Origin: Gliomastix tumulicola
Lineage: Eukaryota > Ascomycota > Sordariomycetes > Hypocreales > Bionectriaceae
Reading direction: 5' to 3'
DNA: 64,000 nucleotides
NCBI GenBank assembly: GCA_001599755.1
Contig: BCHX01000002.1
Location: forward strand, 4,632,330 to 4,696,329
Shown: in pieces, positions 20,146-32,349 of the stretch
Layout: every line of letters starts with the position of its first letter
Numbering within the stretch: position 1 is the first letter of the stretch
Program-made: the position numbers and the translations under genes
The notes under the pieces: model-generated
Database searches by the model: none
The model's input: only the letters and a program-made list of their open reading frames with translations
Told to the model about the DNA's origin: nothing

Positions 20146-22669
20146 TCACGCCCTTGGAACAACTACATGCGCCGCACCTGGCGGCCCAACCGTCATTCCC
20201 ACCGAGGCCTCCTCGTCTTGGCCCGGTGCCTGCTGCAGCAGCGGCGGCGAGGGTCTCTTCTCGCTCATCTCGGCCTTGGTGGTCTCGTCGTCCGCGACCA
20301 CGAGCCGCGTCTTGCCCCAGCCGAAGCTGTCCATGTTGTAGCACGCGAACAGCATGACCGTGATGTTGAGGAAGGGCCCCGACACGACGAACAGGAACAA
20401 GCCCGCGAGGTACTGCACCGCGTCCTTGAAGGTGCGCGGCAGCCAGAAGGCGATGATGACGTAGTAGGCCAGCGGGATGATCATGACGCCCGCAAAGGCC
20501 ATGATGATCCACCAGGGCTGCGACATGAAGGCCACGATCATGCAGCCGATGGCGGCGACGATGAAGACGTTGAGGCACCAGCAGAGCACGTTGCTGAAGG
20601 CGAGGATGCGCTCCCACCACTGGCAGTGCCGGGCCGTGAAGAGGAGGAGGTCGTTGCTCGTCGCGCCGAGCGTCCAGCGGCGGCGCTGCGAGAGGTAGAC
20701 GCTCCAGGACTGGGGCACGTCGGTGAAGGCGCGGGCGCGCAGGGCCTGGCGAGTCTCGGCTTTGGGGTGCGTGGTGAGCATGAGGCAGACCTGAGGGGTT
20801 GTCAGTATGTATGATGGCGTAAGATGCGGTAGAGTAGTGACCAAAACTTACATGATTGCGGTCCTCAGAGGCGGTAGCTCGGATCTGCTTCAGCATCCCA
20901 TCCACAGGTGTGGGATGATAGCCAAAGAGTCTGATGAGAACCTCATCGCCGCAGGTGGTCTCGCAGATCTTCAGCAGCTGGCAGCATCCCGGCAGGCAGG
21001 ACACCTTCTTCGTAGCAATCGACTGGTGAAGACGTCGCAGACCCTGGGCAATCGTGTACTCTGCGTTCTGGTACAGCGCCCACAGGTTCCAGTTGCCCCT
21101 GGAGAAGTCAACAACGACGTATCCGCACACGCCGACAGTGTTGGGATACCTCGACTCCTTGAGCAGCTCCGAGATGCAGTCCGTGTCAAAGACAGTGTCG
21201 GCGTCCATGCCAACGAGGTGGTCCACGATCCCGATATCTGCATCTCTCTCCAGCCAGCTGGTCATGGAACCGAAGAAAGCCTGCGAGAAGATGTGGCGCG
21301 GGTTGTCAATGCGGAGGTTGAACTTGTAGAGGAACGAGCGGACGACGATGAGGCTGTCGCGCTTCCCCTGGTTCTGCTCCTTGACGATGCAGTAGTACGG
21401 CACGCCCTTGTAGGAGCCCTGCGCGATCTCGATGTCCATCATGTCGCCGTTCCAGCCCTGGTACGCGCGTCTGATCTTCTCACGGCGGGTCTGGTGCGTG
21501 AAGATATCCTCGAGGAGGTAGTCGGCCGTCGTCTTGGCCATGCCTGGGCCTCGGACGCGGCCGTCGCACACGACCATGATGGCCCTCTTGTGATCATCGA
21601 CGCCGGTCTGGCCGACGAGGGAGTCGAGGGAGCGGGAGCACTCGTCAAAGGTCTCGTTGTAGCAGGGCATGATCATGACGATCGTCTCGGGGTGCTCCGG
21701 CATGATGATCTTCTCGGGCAACGCCATGTAGCGCAGCTTGTTGAACGTGATGGAGGCGATCATGATGCAGTTGAGAACGAGGGGCAGGGCGATGAAGGGC
21801 AGGTAGACGTAGTAGTAGGCGGCCCAGAACCAGGAAGCAAAGATGAATATGGTGCTATCAATTTTGTGTCAGATGGGTTGCTGCCGTGTCTTGAACATGG
21901 TTTTGGGTACGTACTTGAGACCGATGAGACCTGCCGTGACCAAGTACTTCTGGATCACAATGTTCCGCTTTCCGCGCTTCTGGTCCTTGACAGTCACCCG
22001 CTGTGTCTCACCCGCCTCCTTGGTCGCGAGCTCCGGGGATGTCGTAGTCTCCGCGAGGGGAGAAGGGCCCTGAGCGGGAAGCCGAGACACGGCATTAAGA
22101 GGCCGAGTAGGCTGGGCTACTTCGCGAATAGAGTCACCGCCGGTGCTGCTCTCAGAGGACTGCTTCCCGGGATCTCCCGCTCGAATGCCACGTGAGCTCC
22201 CCTGAGATGAGGCCGCCGGAGTGCGAATCTTCCTCTCTGGGGGACCTCGGTCGCGGAAGAAGTCATTCTCATTGGGTCCGGCGAGGAAACCCGGGTCGGG
22301 CGAGTCGAGATTCGGCTGCGTGAAGGACGAGCCGGACGAGACGGTGTTGGACGGCTGGTAGCTGTCGTCCCCGACCGACGAGGCATAAGCATCCTCGAAG
22401 GGATTGGAAGGGGGCCTGACGAGGCCGGCGGCGGTGTGGTGGTGAGGGACGTGGTACTTCCGGTAGGCGTTGAGCTTGGGCGGCGGAGGGAAAGCGGTCT
22501 TGGAGAGATCATGGGCGGCCTTCGGACGTTACGTTGTCAGTACTATCTGTGCGAGGAGGTTCAGCAGCAGATGATGGATATGACTTACTGCAGGCTGCTT
22601 TCCGTTGTTCTGTCTTGGGGTCTCGAGGGCAGCGAGGTCTGCTCCTCTGCTCTCTTGGAAGGGCTTCAT
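20146..22669 (-). CDS. Chitin synthase-like family-2 glycosyltransferase (membrane polysaccharide synthase)
   Basis: Processive plasma-membrane glycosyltransferase expected to polymerise a UDP-aminosugar. Exons 22669-22589, 22519-21915, 21854-20852 and 20790-20146 give 777 residues; junction phases 0, 2 and 0 all fit. The N-terminal 200 residues are hydrophilic and Pro/Ser-rich. Two membrane spans follow (VTAGLIGL; FASWFWAAYYVYLPFIALPL), then the catalytic domain: MPCYNET, VCDGR, GMDADTVF, CLPGCCQLL, the catalytic EDRNH and the QRRRW product-binding motif. C-terminal spans and SFGWGKTR finish the domain. It resembles chitin synthases of the division with Chs3-like motifs but is much shorter than class V/VII enzymes and lacks a myosin head. 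The polymer made is not provable from sequence. The exon-1 acceptor (GAAG) is weak. Confidence 0.87.
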
Positions 22670-25398
22670 GATGACCTTTTGCAAGCCACAAGGATTCGAT
22701 GCGGTAGGTGCAGCAAAAAGAGAGGTGCAGGAAGTATTGATGCAAGGCCCGGTTGTATGAAAAATCAGCGATAAGCACTCGAGAGATTGGGCGCTATCAA
22801 GACACCTTTAAAGGCCGAGCCAACAAGGTGCGAAAAAAAGGTTCAAGGCCGAATATTTGGTCCAGAGCGTGAGGATCCAATATGAACTAAACAGCCGCAT
22901 GGCAGAAGGAGAGACATGAGAACGGTCGGGCCTTCTGGCGCGCCAGTCGCTATTGTCTTTGTAATTACCGGTCCAGACCAGGAGGGGGATCAGCGAACAG
23001 CGATCGCGAGCTCGCCATCTCTGAAAGGATGCATCCCTTCTCTCTTGGTGCCATAGGACCTCGTATAGCGTGTGCTTGAATCTCTCAACAGCCCACGTTA
23101 TAGTCCCCCGCAGAGGATCGGTCCCGGAAGAGCGAAATGTAAGATTGCGCTCGGCTTTTCGTCTCTTCGCCAGTACCCTCCAGGTCGGATCCTCGACAGC
23201 CAATAGATTTGCTCGGTCCTGGCATATGCAGTGTCTCTTGGCCTTGGCTTGTTTGCTTCCCCTCCTCAGAGCGCATTTTCAGCTCACCTTTGGCACGCAT
23301 CCATCTTCTCCTCCGACTATTAGCTAACGCAGTGATCGGTAATTACTCAAGCTAGACCCGACACGTCACCTCGCCCATGGGCGATCAAAAACGAGACAGA
23401 CAGCTAGCTCAGCCCAAGGCAGCAACGTCAGAGGCGGCCAACCGGCCGAGAGTAAGACGGCGGGCGGGTCGATCTTGTCCGTATTCGACAGCGAGACGCC
23501 TTCGAGATTCCGATAAATACCTGCTTTCCAAGCCACTTACAATGCGAGGCCCTCTTTTGTATCCCGATGACCCCCACCTTCTCTGCTCCCCTTGGTCCGT
23601 GAGAGACGGGTTGTGTTACACAATCGGGGTTCTGGGCACGGGGCTGACGCTGGGCAGGCTGTGTGTTTTTTTTTTTTGCGCGACGGTGAGGTACGCCGGG
23701 CAGGATTCCCATTGGGTTCTGGCCCCCGGGAACTTGGATATTGTTGCCTGGGCTTGTGACATTGTCTTGCCCTGGTTTCTAGAGCGGGAGCGTGATATTA
23801 CTTAACCCCCACCCCATTCCTCAGCTTGGGTACAATAGTTACGTACACGCGAGAGTTCCCAATATCAGGTGATGTTCTGATCTTGGCCTCGTTCTCGACC
23901 GAGATGTTAATAAACTCACTGAAGCTGAGTCGTGGAGATCGTGAAGTGTCCCGCTGTGCCCAGAACTCTTCGTTGGCACACATATCCAAGCCGTACAACT
24001 GTCCCGTTCCACCACATTTCCTAATTTTAGTACGTCGTATCTAACTCGGGATGCATGTCGACGCAAAAGGAGCTCTCTCTCTCCACGGCTTACGCCAATG
24101 CCAAGGGTTTTTTCGGCATTACTGTCGAGTGCCGGCCCCAGTATGCAGGGGCCTCAGGAGAATGGCCTCCGATTCGTGCCCCCAGAGGATGTGCCCAGAT
24201 GTGTGTATGTACCTGACAAATAACATTATTGTCGCTCTCTCCGCATCCTCGAAGTCGCGGCGCGCCCCATCAGAATTCGTATGTGCCTCCGATGAGAACG
24301 CTGTGTCACTTCTGTGTACAACGCCAGTTCCAGGAACAGCCAGAACGCATGCCAACAACACAGAACAGATGCGATGATGGGGACATGCAAGAATCTCTCG
24401 TCATCTTTAAGCATAATTCCTGTTTGCAGTTGATTTGGCTGAAACAAAGGATTCGTCCTGCGTTCCTCCCACACATCCTCGATGAAACCATAAGCAGGCC
24501 AGCAAAACAACCGTCAGTCAGGCTGGCAGCCACTACGAGCATTGTTCGTATTGTCAGATTTGGTTTTCTTGTTCGAGTCAGGAGAGGTGGCTTTCGGTGA
24601 TGAGCTTTCTCGCGCTGCCGCGTAGCGAGGCTCATTTCCACCCAATCACGCAGGCGCGTGGATGCAAAGGGCGGTCTAGAGCGACATGCAATAGGCGCAA
24701 GAACCCGCGACATGAAAATCATATCCCCATTTCGTGGTGTATTTTCCGATCTCGGGTTCCAATTGAGCTGAATAACTCGCTTCGGGATCTTCTCTGACCC
24801 AAGATATGCGTCACTTTCACTTCTCGTAGGGTTTCCCGTACCGCTCGTTAAGAGCCGCCGAAGGATGTAGACCTCAGCAAGAGGACGTAGCATCCAGGGG
24901 TACTCACTTTGCTGTCGCCAGATTCAAAGACAATAACAGTAGTCTCGACTCCTGTCGTAAAGTGATTACATACAGCCATTAGTGAGAAATTGATTTGTAC
25001 ATCCGGGGGTGGCACCCGGAATACGCGACAATTGGTCCTGAGTTACCGAGTCCGACATCAGGATGACTTGTTTCTCGGGCGATCCATCGAGGTCTCAACC
25101 TTTTGGGCTTGAACGGACGAGAATCTTGGAAGCAGCTGAACCTGATTTAGACTTGACGGGCTAGACTATTTGACGTATCACAATCGCCCAGCCCCTGACG
25201 AAATGCACTGACGAGGCGGAACAGGGCTCATCGAGCGGTCAGGCTGCGCACACACACACACAAACGAACATAATAAATTCTCTACCGGATCCCATTGACG
25301 AGCCATGCACTCTCGCAACAGCCAAGAATCCGTTCAGCGGCTACCTGCAGTCTTGTCCCTCTTTCTGTACTCCCTTCCCAAGAGCCATTGCAGATACG
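22670..25398. other. Long divergent intergenic region between GT2 synthase and nucleotide-sugar dehydrogenase
   Basis: About 2.7 kb shared upstream of two divergent genes. Frames of up to 195 codons overlap each other on opposite strands without motifs, so I call no gene. Contents noted: a poly-T run near 23668, a CCGGG/CCCGG small inverted repeat near 25003-25019 and a CA dinucleotide run near 25251. A non-coding RNA or short gene cannot be excluded. Confidence 0.5.
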
Positions 25399-26871
25399 AT
25401 GTCCTCCGCCAGTCCCAAAGACGACGGCTCTGATGCCCACACTGAAGCCGCACCCAGTCCCGAGTCACCTCCCTGGAGCTATCTCAACCACAGCTTCTAC
25501 CCAAACACGCCGCCCGTCTCTGCGAACCAGAGTCGAGTCGACCTGACCCTCTCCACCCCTCCCTCTCCAGTCGATGCCGACGATGAGCCCACCATCGCGG
25601 TCCTCGGCGTCGGGTATGTTGGCAGCCACCTCGTCGATTCCTTCTTGAGGAATTTCAGCGTCATTGGCTTCGATGTCTCCAAGTCAAGGGTCGCTGAGCT
25701 CAACAGCAAGTATGCTGAGAACTCGGCGGTCGAGTTCACCAGCGAGGCCAAGGATCTCTCCCGTGCCACGCATTTCCTCATTGCCGTGCCGACACTGCTG
25801 CGAGCAGACAAGTCCATCGACTCGTCGTATCTTCGTGATGCCATCAAGACAGTTGCACAGGTGGCTCGGCGTGGCTCGACGATCGTCATTGAGAGCTCCG
25901 TGGCGGTCGGGATGACTCGCCAGCTCCTTGGGCCTCTGGCAGTTTCATGCGGATTCTTTGCCGGCATGTCTCCAGAGGTTTGTTCCATACTCATGTCATC
26001 CTTCCCCCCCGACATTTGCTAACATATGCATCAGAGAGTCGATCCAGGCCGCGTCGAGCCCCCTATGAGGTCCATCCCCAAGATCATCTCGGGCCTCGAC
26101 GACCTCGTCCCAGGCTCGCTCGACGCCATCAACCGCCTCTACCGCCGCACCTTCGACAATGTCGTCCCCGTCTCCAAGCCCGAGGTGGCCGAGATGACCA
26201 AGCTCTACGAGAACTGCCAGCGCATGATGTGCATCGCCTACGCCAACGAGATGGCCGACGCCTGCGCTCCCCACGGCATCGACCCCTACGAGGTCTGCGA
26301 CGCCGCCGCCACCAAGCCCTTTGGGTACATGCCCTACATGCCCGGCCTCGGCGTCGGGGGCCACTGCATCCCCGTCAACCCGTTCTACCTCCTGTCGAAC
26401 AGCAGCTTTCCCCTGCTCGAGGCTGCCTCCGCCGCGATGTGGTCCAGGCCAGCTGCCGTCGCAGAGCGTACACTGGCCTCGCTGAACAAGGGCGACACGC
26501 CAGCGGAGAAGCCCAGCAAGAAGCTCAAGGGGACACGACGCGTCCTCGTCGTGGGCATGGCCTTCAAGGCTGGGCAGTCAAGCCTCAGCAACTCCCCCGG
26601 GCTCGAGCTCGCCAAGCACCTCGCCGTGTCCAGGGAGACCGAGGTGACCTGGGCGGACACCATGGTTGCTCAGGAGGCGATCCCGCAGCTGCCTCGCCTA
26701 CCCGACGGCGAGTGGCGCAAGGATATCCTTGGGACTTTTGACCTCATCGTTGTTGCTCTCCGGCAGCATGGTATGGACTTTGATCTTCTTGATCAGCTTG
26801 AGGATACACAGGTGGACATGTGGTGCCATAGGCCGACTCGTAGGGCTGCATATGAGCCGAAGGCTCCTTGA
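25399..26871 (+). CDS. Nucleotide-sugar 6-dehydrogenase (UDP-GlcNAc/ManNAc dehydrogenase type)
   Basis: NAD-dependent enzyme oxidising C6 of a UDP-sugar to a uronic acid. Exons 25399-25977 and 26035-26871 (intron 57 nt, phase 0, joining GMSPE|RVDPGR) give 471 residues. A Ser/Pro-rich 50-residue leader precedes the Rossmann motif VLGVGYVG. The catalytic cysteine lies in GVGGHCIPVNPFYLL; this GHCIPxxP form is typical of WecC/WbpA-type UDP-N-acetylhexosamine dehydrogenases, whereas UDP-glucose dehydrogenases carry GGSCFPKD-like motifs. The central KLYENCQRM helix and VVGMAFKAG C-terminal domain are intact. Divergent from the GT2 gene, it could supply UDP-N-acetylaminouronate. Substrate is inferred from the motif only. 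Confidence 0.87.
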
Positions 26872-27601
26872 GTTGGTTTGAGGACGAAGTCAGGGCTCTA
26901 AAGAATGTCTATATAGAAGCGCAGGCTGAGAAATGGATGTTGAGACTACCAGATCTGGGGGCATTTGTCGCCGCTTTGGATGGTCAGAGCTGCAAGGGGG
27001 CAATAGTGGTCCCGAAATGATACGGACCTTTTGATAGCACCAATGGAATCTTACTCGTGATTCAGGTCTGTTGTCCGGCTGCTTTCTGAGTCGCCGTGAA
27101 ACATGGCTCGGCCAAAGCTCCGCGGCACAGACAGTATAACGTAACGGCCCCCAACTGGGGCCGCCTCATACATTGATTTGTATTTTTGTACTCGTCTGCG
27201 TGTGTTTATGGGTCAAGAGCTAAGCCACATGTTCTGGATTGCCGTGCTAGCACGGTCCTTCAGTCAGCTTCTGCTACGTTATGTTACTGTAGTGCCCGTT
27301 CATCCGTTCAAAACAGGAGGTGTGATGGGGCAGGGGAATCAGGGTGCGCATAACGTGAAGATAGAGACTTAGAATAGGCAGTTTCATATGCCCTACCATC
27401 GCAATAAGGCTCGGTATTTAAAAGTGATTGATGCAAGATCAGCCAAGGCATAAGACGACCGTGTTCCTCCCCTGAGCTGTGCTATGCATTGCCTTGGTAT
27501 TTGAGGAAGATTCCCCCTTGATTCATTCATTACCATACAACGCATTACCTTTATTAATCATTGTTAGTTATTCAAGGGCTATTTCACGCATTCAATTGGC
27601 T
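26872..27601. other. Intergenic spacer
   Basis: About 730 bases between the sugar dehydrogenase and the DUF3433 gene. No gene seen. Confidence 0.6.
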
Positions 27602-30600
27602 ATGGAATATCATGAAGTGCCCCGGCGATCCATTAGCGACGCTGGCACTGTGAGCTCCATCAGTGCCACTCGATCACGACCAAGCTCCGACTCGTGGCCT
27701 TTGGAGGATTATCAAGATCAAGATGCACAGAGTCAAGTCGCACAATCCGGTTGCATTCAATGGGCCGATTATCAATATCGAGACTCGCTACAAAACATGC
27801 AATATCAAGATACCAAAGACCAAGACGCTCCCGCTCGAGATATCCCAGCTCAGTACATCCAGAATCCGGATGCACGAGGACGATATCGTCAAAATCGAAG
27901 CGCGACCGCAGAAACTCAACATTCAGACGCGTTAGATCTCAATTTCCAAGACCACGAGGCCCTTAATGACGACACCGACACCGATGATCGCAGCAATGAA
28001 GGGACAAGAGAAAAAGGAGATGGAGCTCACCAGCCCCTTCACTGGTCCCCTTTTTGGCTGCAACAACGTGCCCTGGGCGTCTTCTGCGGCGTTTTCCTTT
28101 GCTCTGCCATAACGCTTATTATCCTTCTGGTCTATTCCCAGCACAACAACGGTCTTGCTAGAGCTCGACAGAGCTTGAGCTATGTCTGGCGATTTGGCCC
28201 AACTGCTAGTACGTTGAAACCCGAAGTCTCATTGTCAAAATATTCCCAACCTTTTCGTCGACTAACGAACCCCGATGCTCAGTGATTACTATTCTCTCCA
28301 TCTTCTGGTCTCGAGTTGAACTACAGGCCCTCCGATACGTGCCGTGGTTGGCAGTGAAGAACGGCACTAATCAGGACCCCGACATCGAAACTCTAGACTA
28401 CACGCAGATGATCCTCCCCACCGTCCTGGTGCAGTCTCTAAAACGAAAACACTTCTTCGTGTTCTTCATTACCCTCACATCGGTTCTACTGAAGATCCAA
28501 ATTGTTCTGGCGCCGAGTATTTTCAACTCGATGCGCGTACAGCAGCGGGATGCGACTCAAGTCCAAGTCTACGATTCCTTTGACCTGGACAATAACCCTC
28601 AAAATGAGACATACTTCGCGTATTTCAATACCAGAGCTGTCCAGGACTTCAATGTCGACCGCCCGTTCGGTCTTACCCCAGAATTTGCATACCAAACCTT
28701 CGGTCTAGCAAAGGACCAGGCTCCGAATGGTCGGCCCAAGGCAGATGAGCCGTTGTTGGCTGTCGTCGATGCTTTGTCCATGGATGTAGAGTGCCTGACT
28801 CTAGAGAGCTGGGACATCGCATCCAAGGAGAAGGATGATGTATATGACATCTACAACTTCACTATCGACCTCCAATTTGAGTCATGCGATGAGACCATAA
28901 CGGTAGAGAACTCGAGGATCTCCACTACGAAGCCGAAAGCGCTCCGTCCTAACGAGGATGGCAGGATGGATTTTTGGAGCTTGGTGCAGCTGGATACGTT
29001 TGACAACAAACGCCCGTGCTCTTCTCTGCCGCAAGAACATCCACAGTTCCTGTACCATTTTGCATACTACGGAGCAGGGGAGGATAATCCGTGGACACCA
29101 GAGATCATATTCTCCTCGGCTGTGCTCTGCTCACCCCGGTTATGGAGATCTACGGTTCAGGTTATAGATGACGGCATTCATCCGAACGTCACTTTACCAT
29201 CAGACAGTAATCGCATCCCTGTTACCGCGAGCCTGGACCTGTGGAATGTAATAGCTGAGTCCGTCCCCTCTGGTCAAGGAGATTGGGGTGGCTATTCGAC
29301 TACCAAAAGTCCGAACCGGAAGGGTGCCTACATCTATTCTTGGGGACCGGTAGGCGCGGTTGCGGGTTTTCGAGATGACGCGTATTACACGACTCATTTT
29401 GATGAATATGACAGTGAAGCGTTATACCGAGCGGTCAAAGATCTCACAAAGACACTCGGGCCACCGATCGCACACTACCGGCTTCGCGAGGGTAGGGCAG
29501 ACAAGATCGGGGGTTCAATGATTGCCAACGTGGAGTGCCTCTTCATTGACAAGGGCGTTGCAGTTGCAATGGTTGTTCTCTTTTCCATTTCATCATCGGT
29601 GGCACTGTGGGCTTTGCAACAATCAGGGGTATTTAAGGCCTGGGCTAGAGATCCTGCTACGATTCTCGGATCCATGACTTACCTCTCCGCAAATTCCCTT
29701 TCTGAGGGTACCTTCAACGAAACGGCATCTTACGGCAGTCAGAAGGCCAAGCCAGATTGGATGGAGGCCACATCTACCCCCTTGGTCCTCAAAGTGTGGT
29801 TCCGTTTATTATACATCGTTTACTCACTCGGCCTCATCATCAGTCTTGCAGCTACACTCAGGGTATCGCAAACGTCTGATGGACTCTCTGCCGTTGATCA
29901 AGACAACGCATCTTCCCTGCTGTGGACGTCCATCCCAGCACTGGCGATGCTTCTCATTACCATCTACTGTACCTCATTAGATGGAGCCATTCGGGGGCTG
30001 GCAACCCATTACAATCTCTCTATCCAGCCTCGTGCGGTTCTGGAGCTGGACAGATCCTATCTTGATGCGCTTGGGCTCCATGCTATGTGGTCTGCCATCA
30101 AATTCAGGGTCCCAGCCGTTGTACTCACGCAGATGCTAGTCATCTTCTGCAGCTTCTTGACGTCCGTCAGCTCTATCCTTTTCACCCCAGAGCCTGTTCC
30201 GGAGATTGAGTCTGTGTCGCTAGCACAACAGACTTGGTTTGGAACTCCAGACGACTTTCCAGACCGCGCACTGATCCGGGGTCTGTTCGCAGCGCGAAAT
30301 GCGCCGAATCTCTCTTATCCTAACAACACCTATGACGATCTCGCCTTTCCCATAATCTCCACAGAAGGGATCTCAAACGCAGGAGACGGTGACTTCATGA
30401 CGGTCAAATTACCGTCGGCGAGAATAGGTCACAGCTGCGTTAAGCTCTCCAAAGGTGTCGACTTTAACACAAGTGTCGAGACAACACCCAGCGGAGGCAT
30501 GACAATCACCCTCAATCAGAATTCTACCTCCTCTAATGGGTCAGCCGAGATAAGATCAACTAAATGGAATGTTTTTGAGGATACAGATATGTGGAACGAG

Positions 30601-31695
30601 AGCTGGTACATCGCCCTTCGCCTTTCGGATCCATTCTACCACAACGTTGATGAGACATTTTATGTGCGCAACGTGTCCTTTGTTCATGACTTTGCGTGGG
30701 GCGGAATATCCAAAGGTTCTCAAGATTTCGATCATTTCTCAATCTGGCGATGCAATTACTCCTGGACTGAAGTCGAGACGGACCTACGTCTACTGCGATC
30801 AAGCGGCCAGTTTCAAATCGACCCAAATACGCCACCCGTCCCAGATGAGCGTAAGGTTCAACCATGGGAGCTCCCTTTTGGTATGCCCTACCTTTTCAAA
30901 GATCTTTCCGGGGCGGCTAGCGATCCATATCCTTTCCCTTACCTCCAGAGTCCCGATCCAAGGATGAGACTTTTCGAGGGACCTTTCCCAATGCTCCTCG
31001 AACCCTTTGGATCCATCAGGCTGGAAGATTTAGGAGATCCAGGGCGGGACGATTTTATACTGGAGGAAATCAACCACGCTCTTCGTTTCACCTGGGCCCA
31101 GCTTGCCAATATCGAAAATCGCCTGACTCTGGATCAGGTCTCATCGACATCTCCGTCTCGTCAGGACTCTTTGCCTCCTGTCGGTGCAAGATTAACCAGG
31201 AACCAACGTTCCAGACTAGTCCAAGGGGAAGCTCCCACCGCGGTCATTCTAGCAATCTTGTCACTGGTTGTCATCGTGAATGCGTGGGCCCTGGCTTCGC
31301 AATATCTCAGGCACGCCGCCATCGGTGCTGGATACCGACGCTGGCTTCTCGACTTGGACTGGAAGGATTTCGCACCAGACAATTTTAACAGCGTTGCCAT
31401 GATGAGGTCCCTTCTTCATGGTTCCAACTACGCCAAATACATTCCAGCAGATGCTATCCATATGCCTGTCGATCAACTGTATCAAGTGGTAGAGAAGCGA
31501 TTCCGAATGGGCTGGTTCCTGAGAGGGACCCAGGAGATGGTCTATACTATTGGTGCGTTGGAGGACGTCAACTTTGAATTCGTAGGGCCGAACTATGAAT
31601 CGGCCCATGCATTTGATAAGTTGGGTTCTAGAGTCGCGGAAGGAGGTGATGTGGAAAGCTTTCATCCGGCGAGTTATCGCGGGGAATCATCGTGA
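27602..31695 (+). CDS. DUF3433 large multi-pass membrane protein
   Basis: A 1339-residue membrane protein of a fungus-specific family with no assigned biochemical function. Exons are 27602-28208 and 28283-31695 (phase-1 junction, GTACGT donor, CAG acceptor). The N-terminal 150 residues are rich in Asp, Gln and Tyr with YQDQDAQ-like repeats. Membrane spans follow near residues 158-180 (VFCGVFLCSAITLIILLVY), in the FWSRVELQALRYVPW segment typical of the family, in HFFVFFITLTSVLLKIQI, and again mid-protein (MVVLFSISSSVALWAL; LLYIVYSLGLIISLAATL; LTQMLVIFCSFLTSV) and near the C-terminus (AILSLVVIVNAWAL). Two large extracellular-type loops carry many potential N-glycosylation sites. The layout suggests two repeated halves. 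Confidence 0.88.
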
Positions 31696-32349
31696 AGGCT
31701 GCTTTGTATACCTATGGAGGATGTGCCAAGTAGTCAGGATCAGAAGCTCGTGCAAAATACAGCTCATAATGATAAGATCCCCAAGAGCTTTTTTCCACTA
31801 GTCTATTGAACGTAGACCAAGCTAAGCTAAAGTTCAATAGCTGGTCAGCTGTACCTAAGGCAGAAAAGATAGGCTGCATGATCGGGCTGCAAGCTAAGCC
31901 GGTCGCCGCTCATAGCATTCTGGGGAGCTGAAATGGTGCTATCGATCGGAACTTCCGATCAGGCCTACTTCGACCAGCTCTAGGTAGGGAGGCGACGACT
32001 CAAGTCATGACCAGACTAGCCAATGGCGAAGAGGACTAATTTCCAGTCTACGCGGTTTTACTGGGATATGAGGTCCTTGCCTCAGCTTCGTTTGCTTGGA
32101 TTATTTGAGCCGATCAGGGTCCGATATTGCAAGTCGAGCATGGAAGTCCAAAGTGTCCTCTCACGGCAACTTTTGACTTGCCGAACTCTTATCTGTAGCT
32201 ATTGTGAGGTCTGGCGATAATGAAGATGTGTATTATACATAAAACGATGGTAAATATCAGTCACACTCCCGCTCTGCTACGAGCTCTGTCATACACCGTT
32301 TCTACGCGCATGTTGCTATTCACATAAGACAGTATTCCCCCTTCATATA
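31696..32349. promoter_or_regulatory. Promoter region of the MFS gene with several GATA-type sites
   Basis: About 650 bases. I see TGATAA at about 31770, AGATAG near 31867, CAGATAAG (reverse strand) near 32188 and CGATAA near 32214. In filamentous fungi HGATAR motifs bind AreA-type nitrogen regulators, which fits a Dal5-like permease. Sites this short occur by chance. Confidence 0.35.

Noticed and set aside
24229..24893. Candidate genes in the long divergent intergenic region
   Set aside because: Frames of 123 and 195 codons overlap on opposite strands, lack motifs and have poor coding composition.
25003..25019. CCGGG/CCCGG inverted repeat as a terminator or riboswitch
   Set aside because: Only five paired bases and no supporting context.
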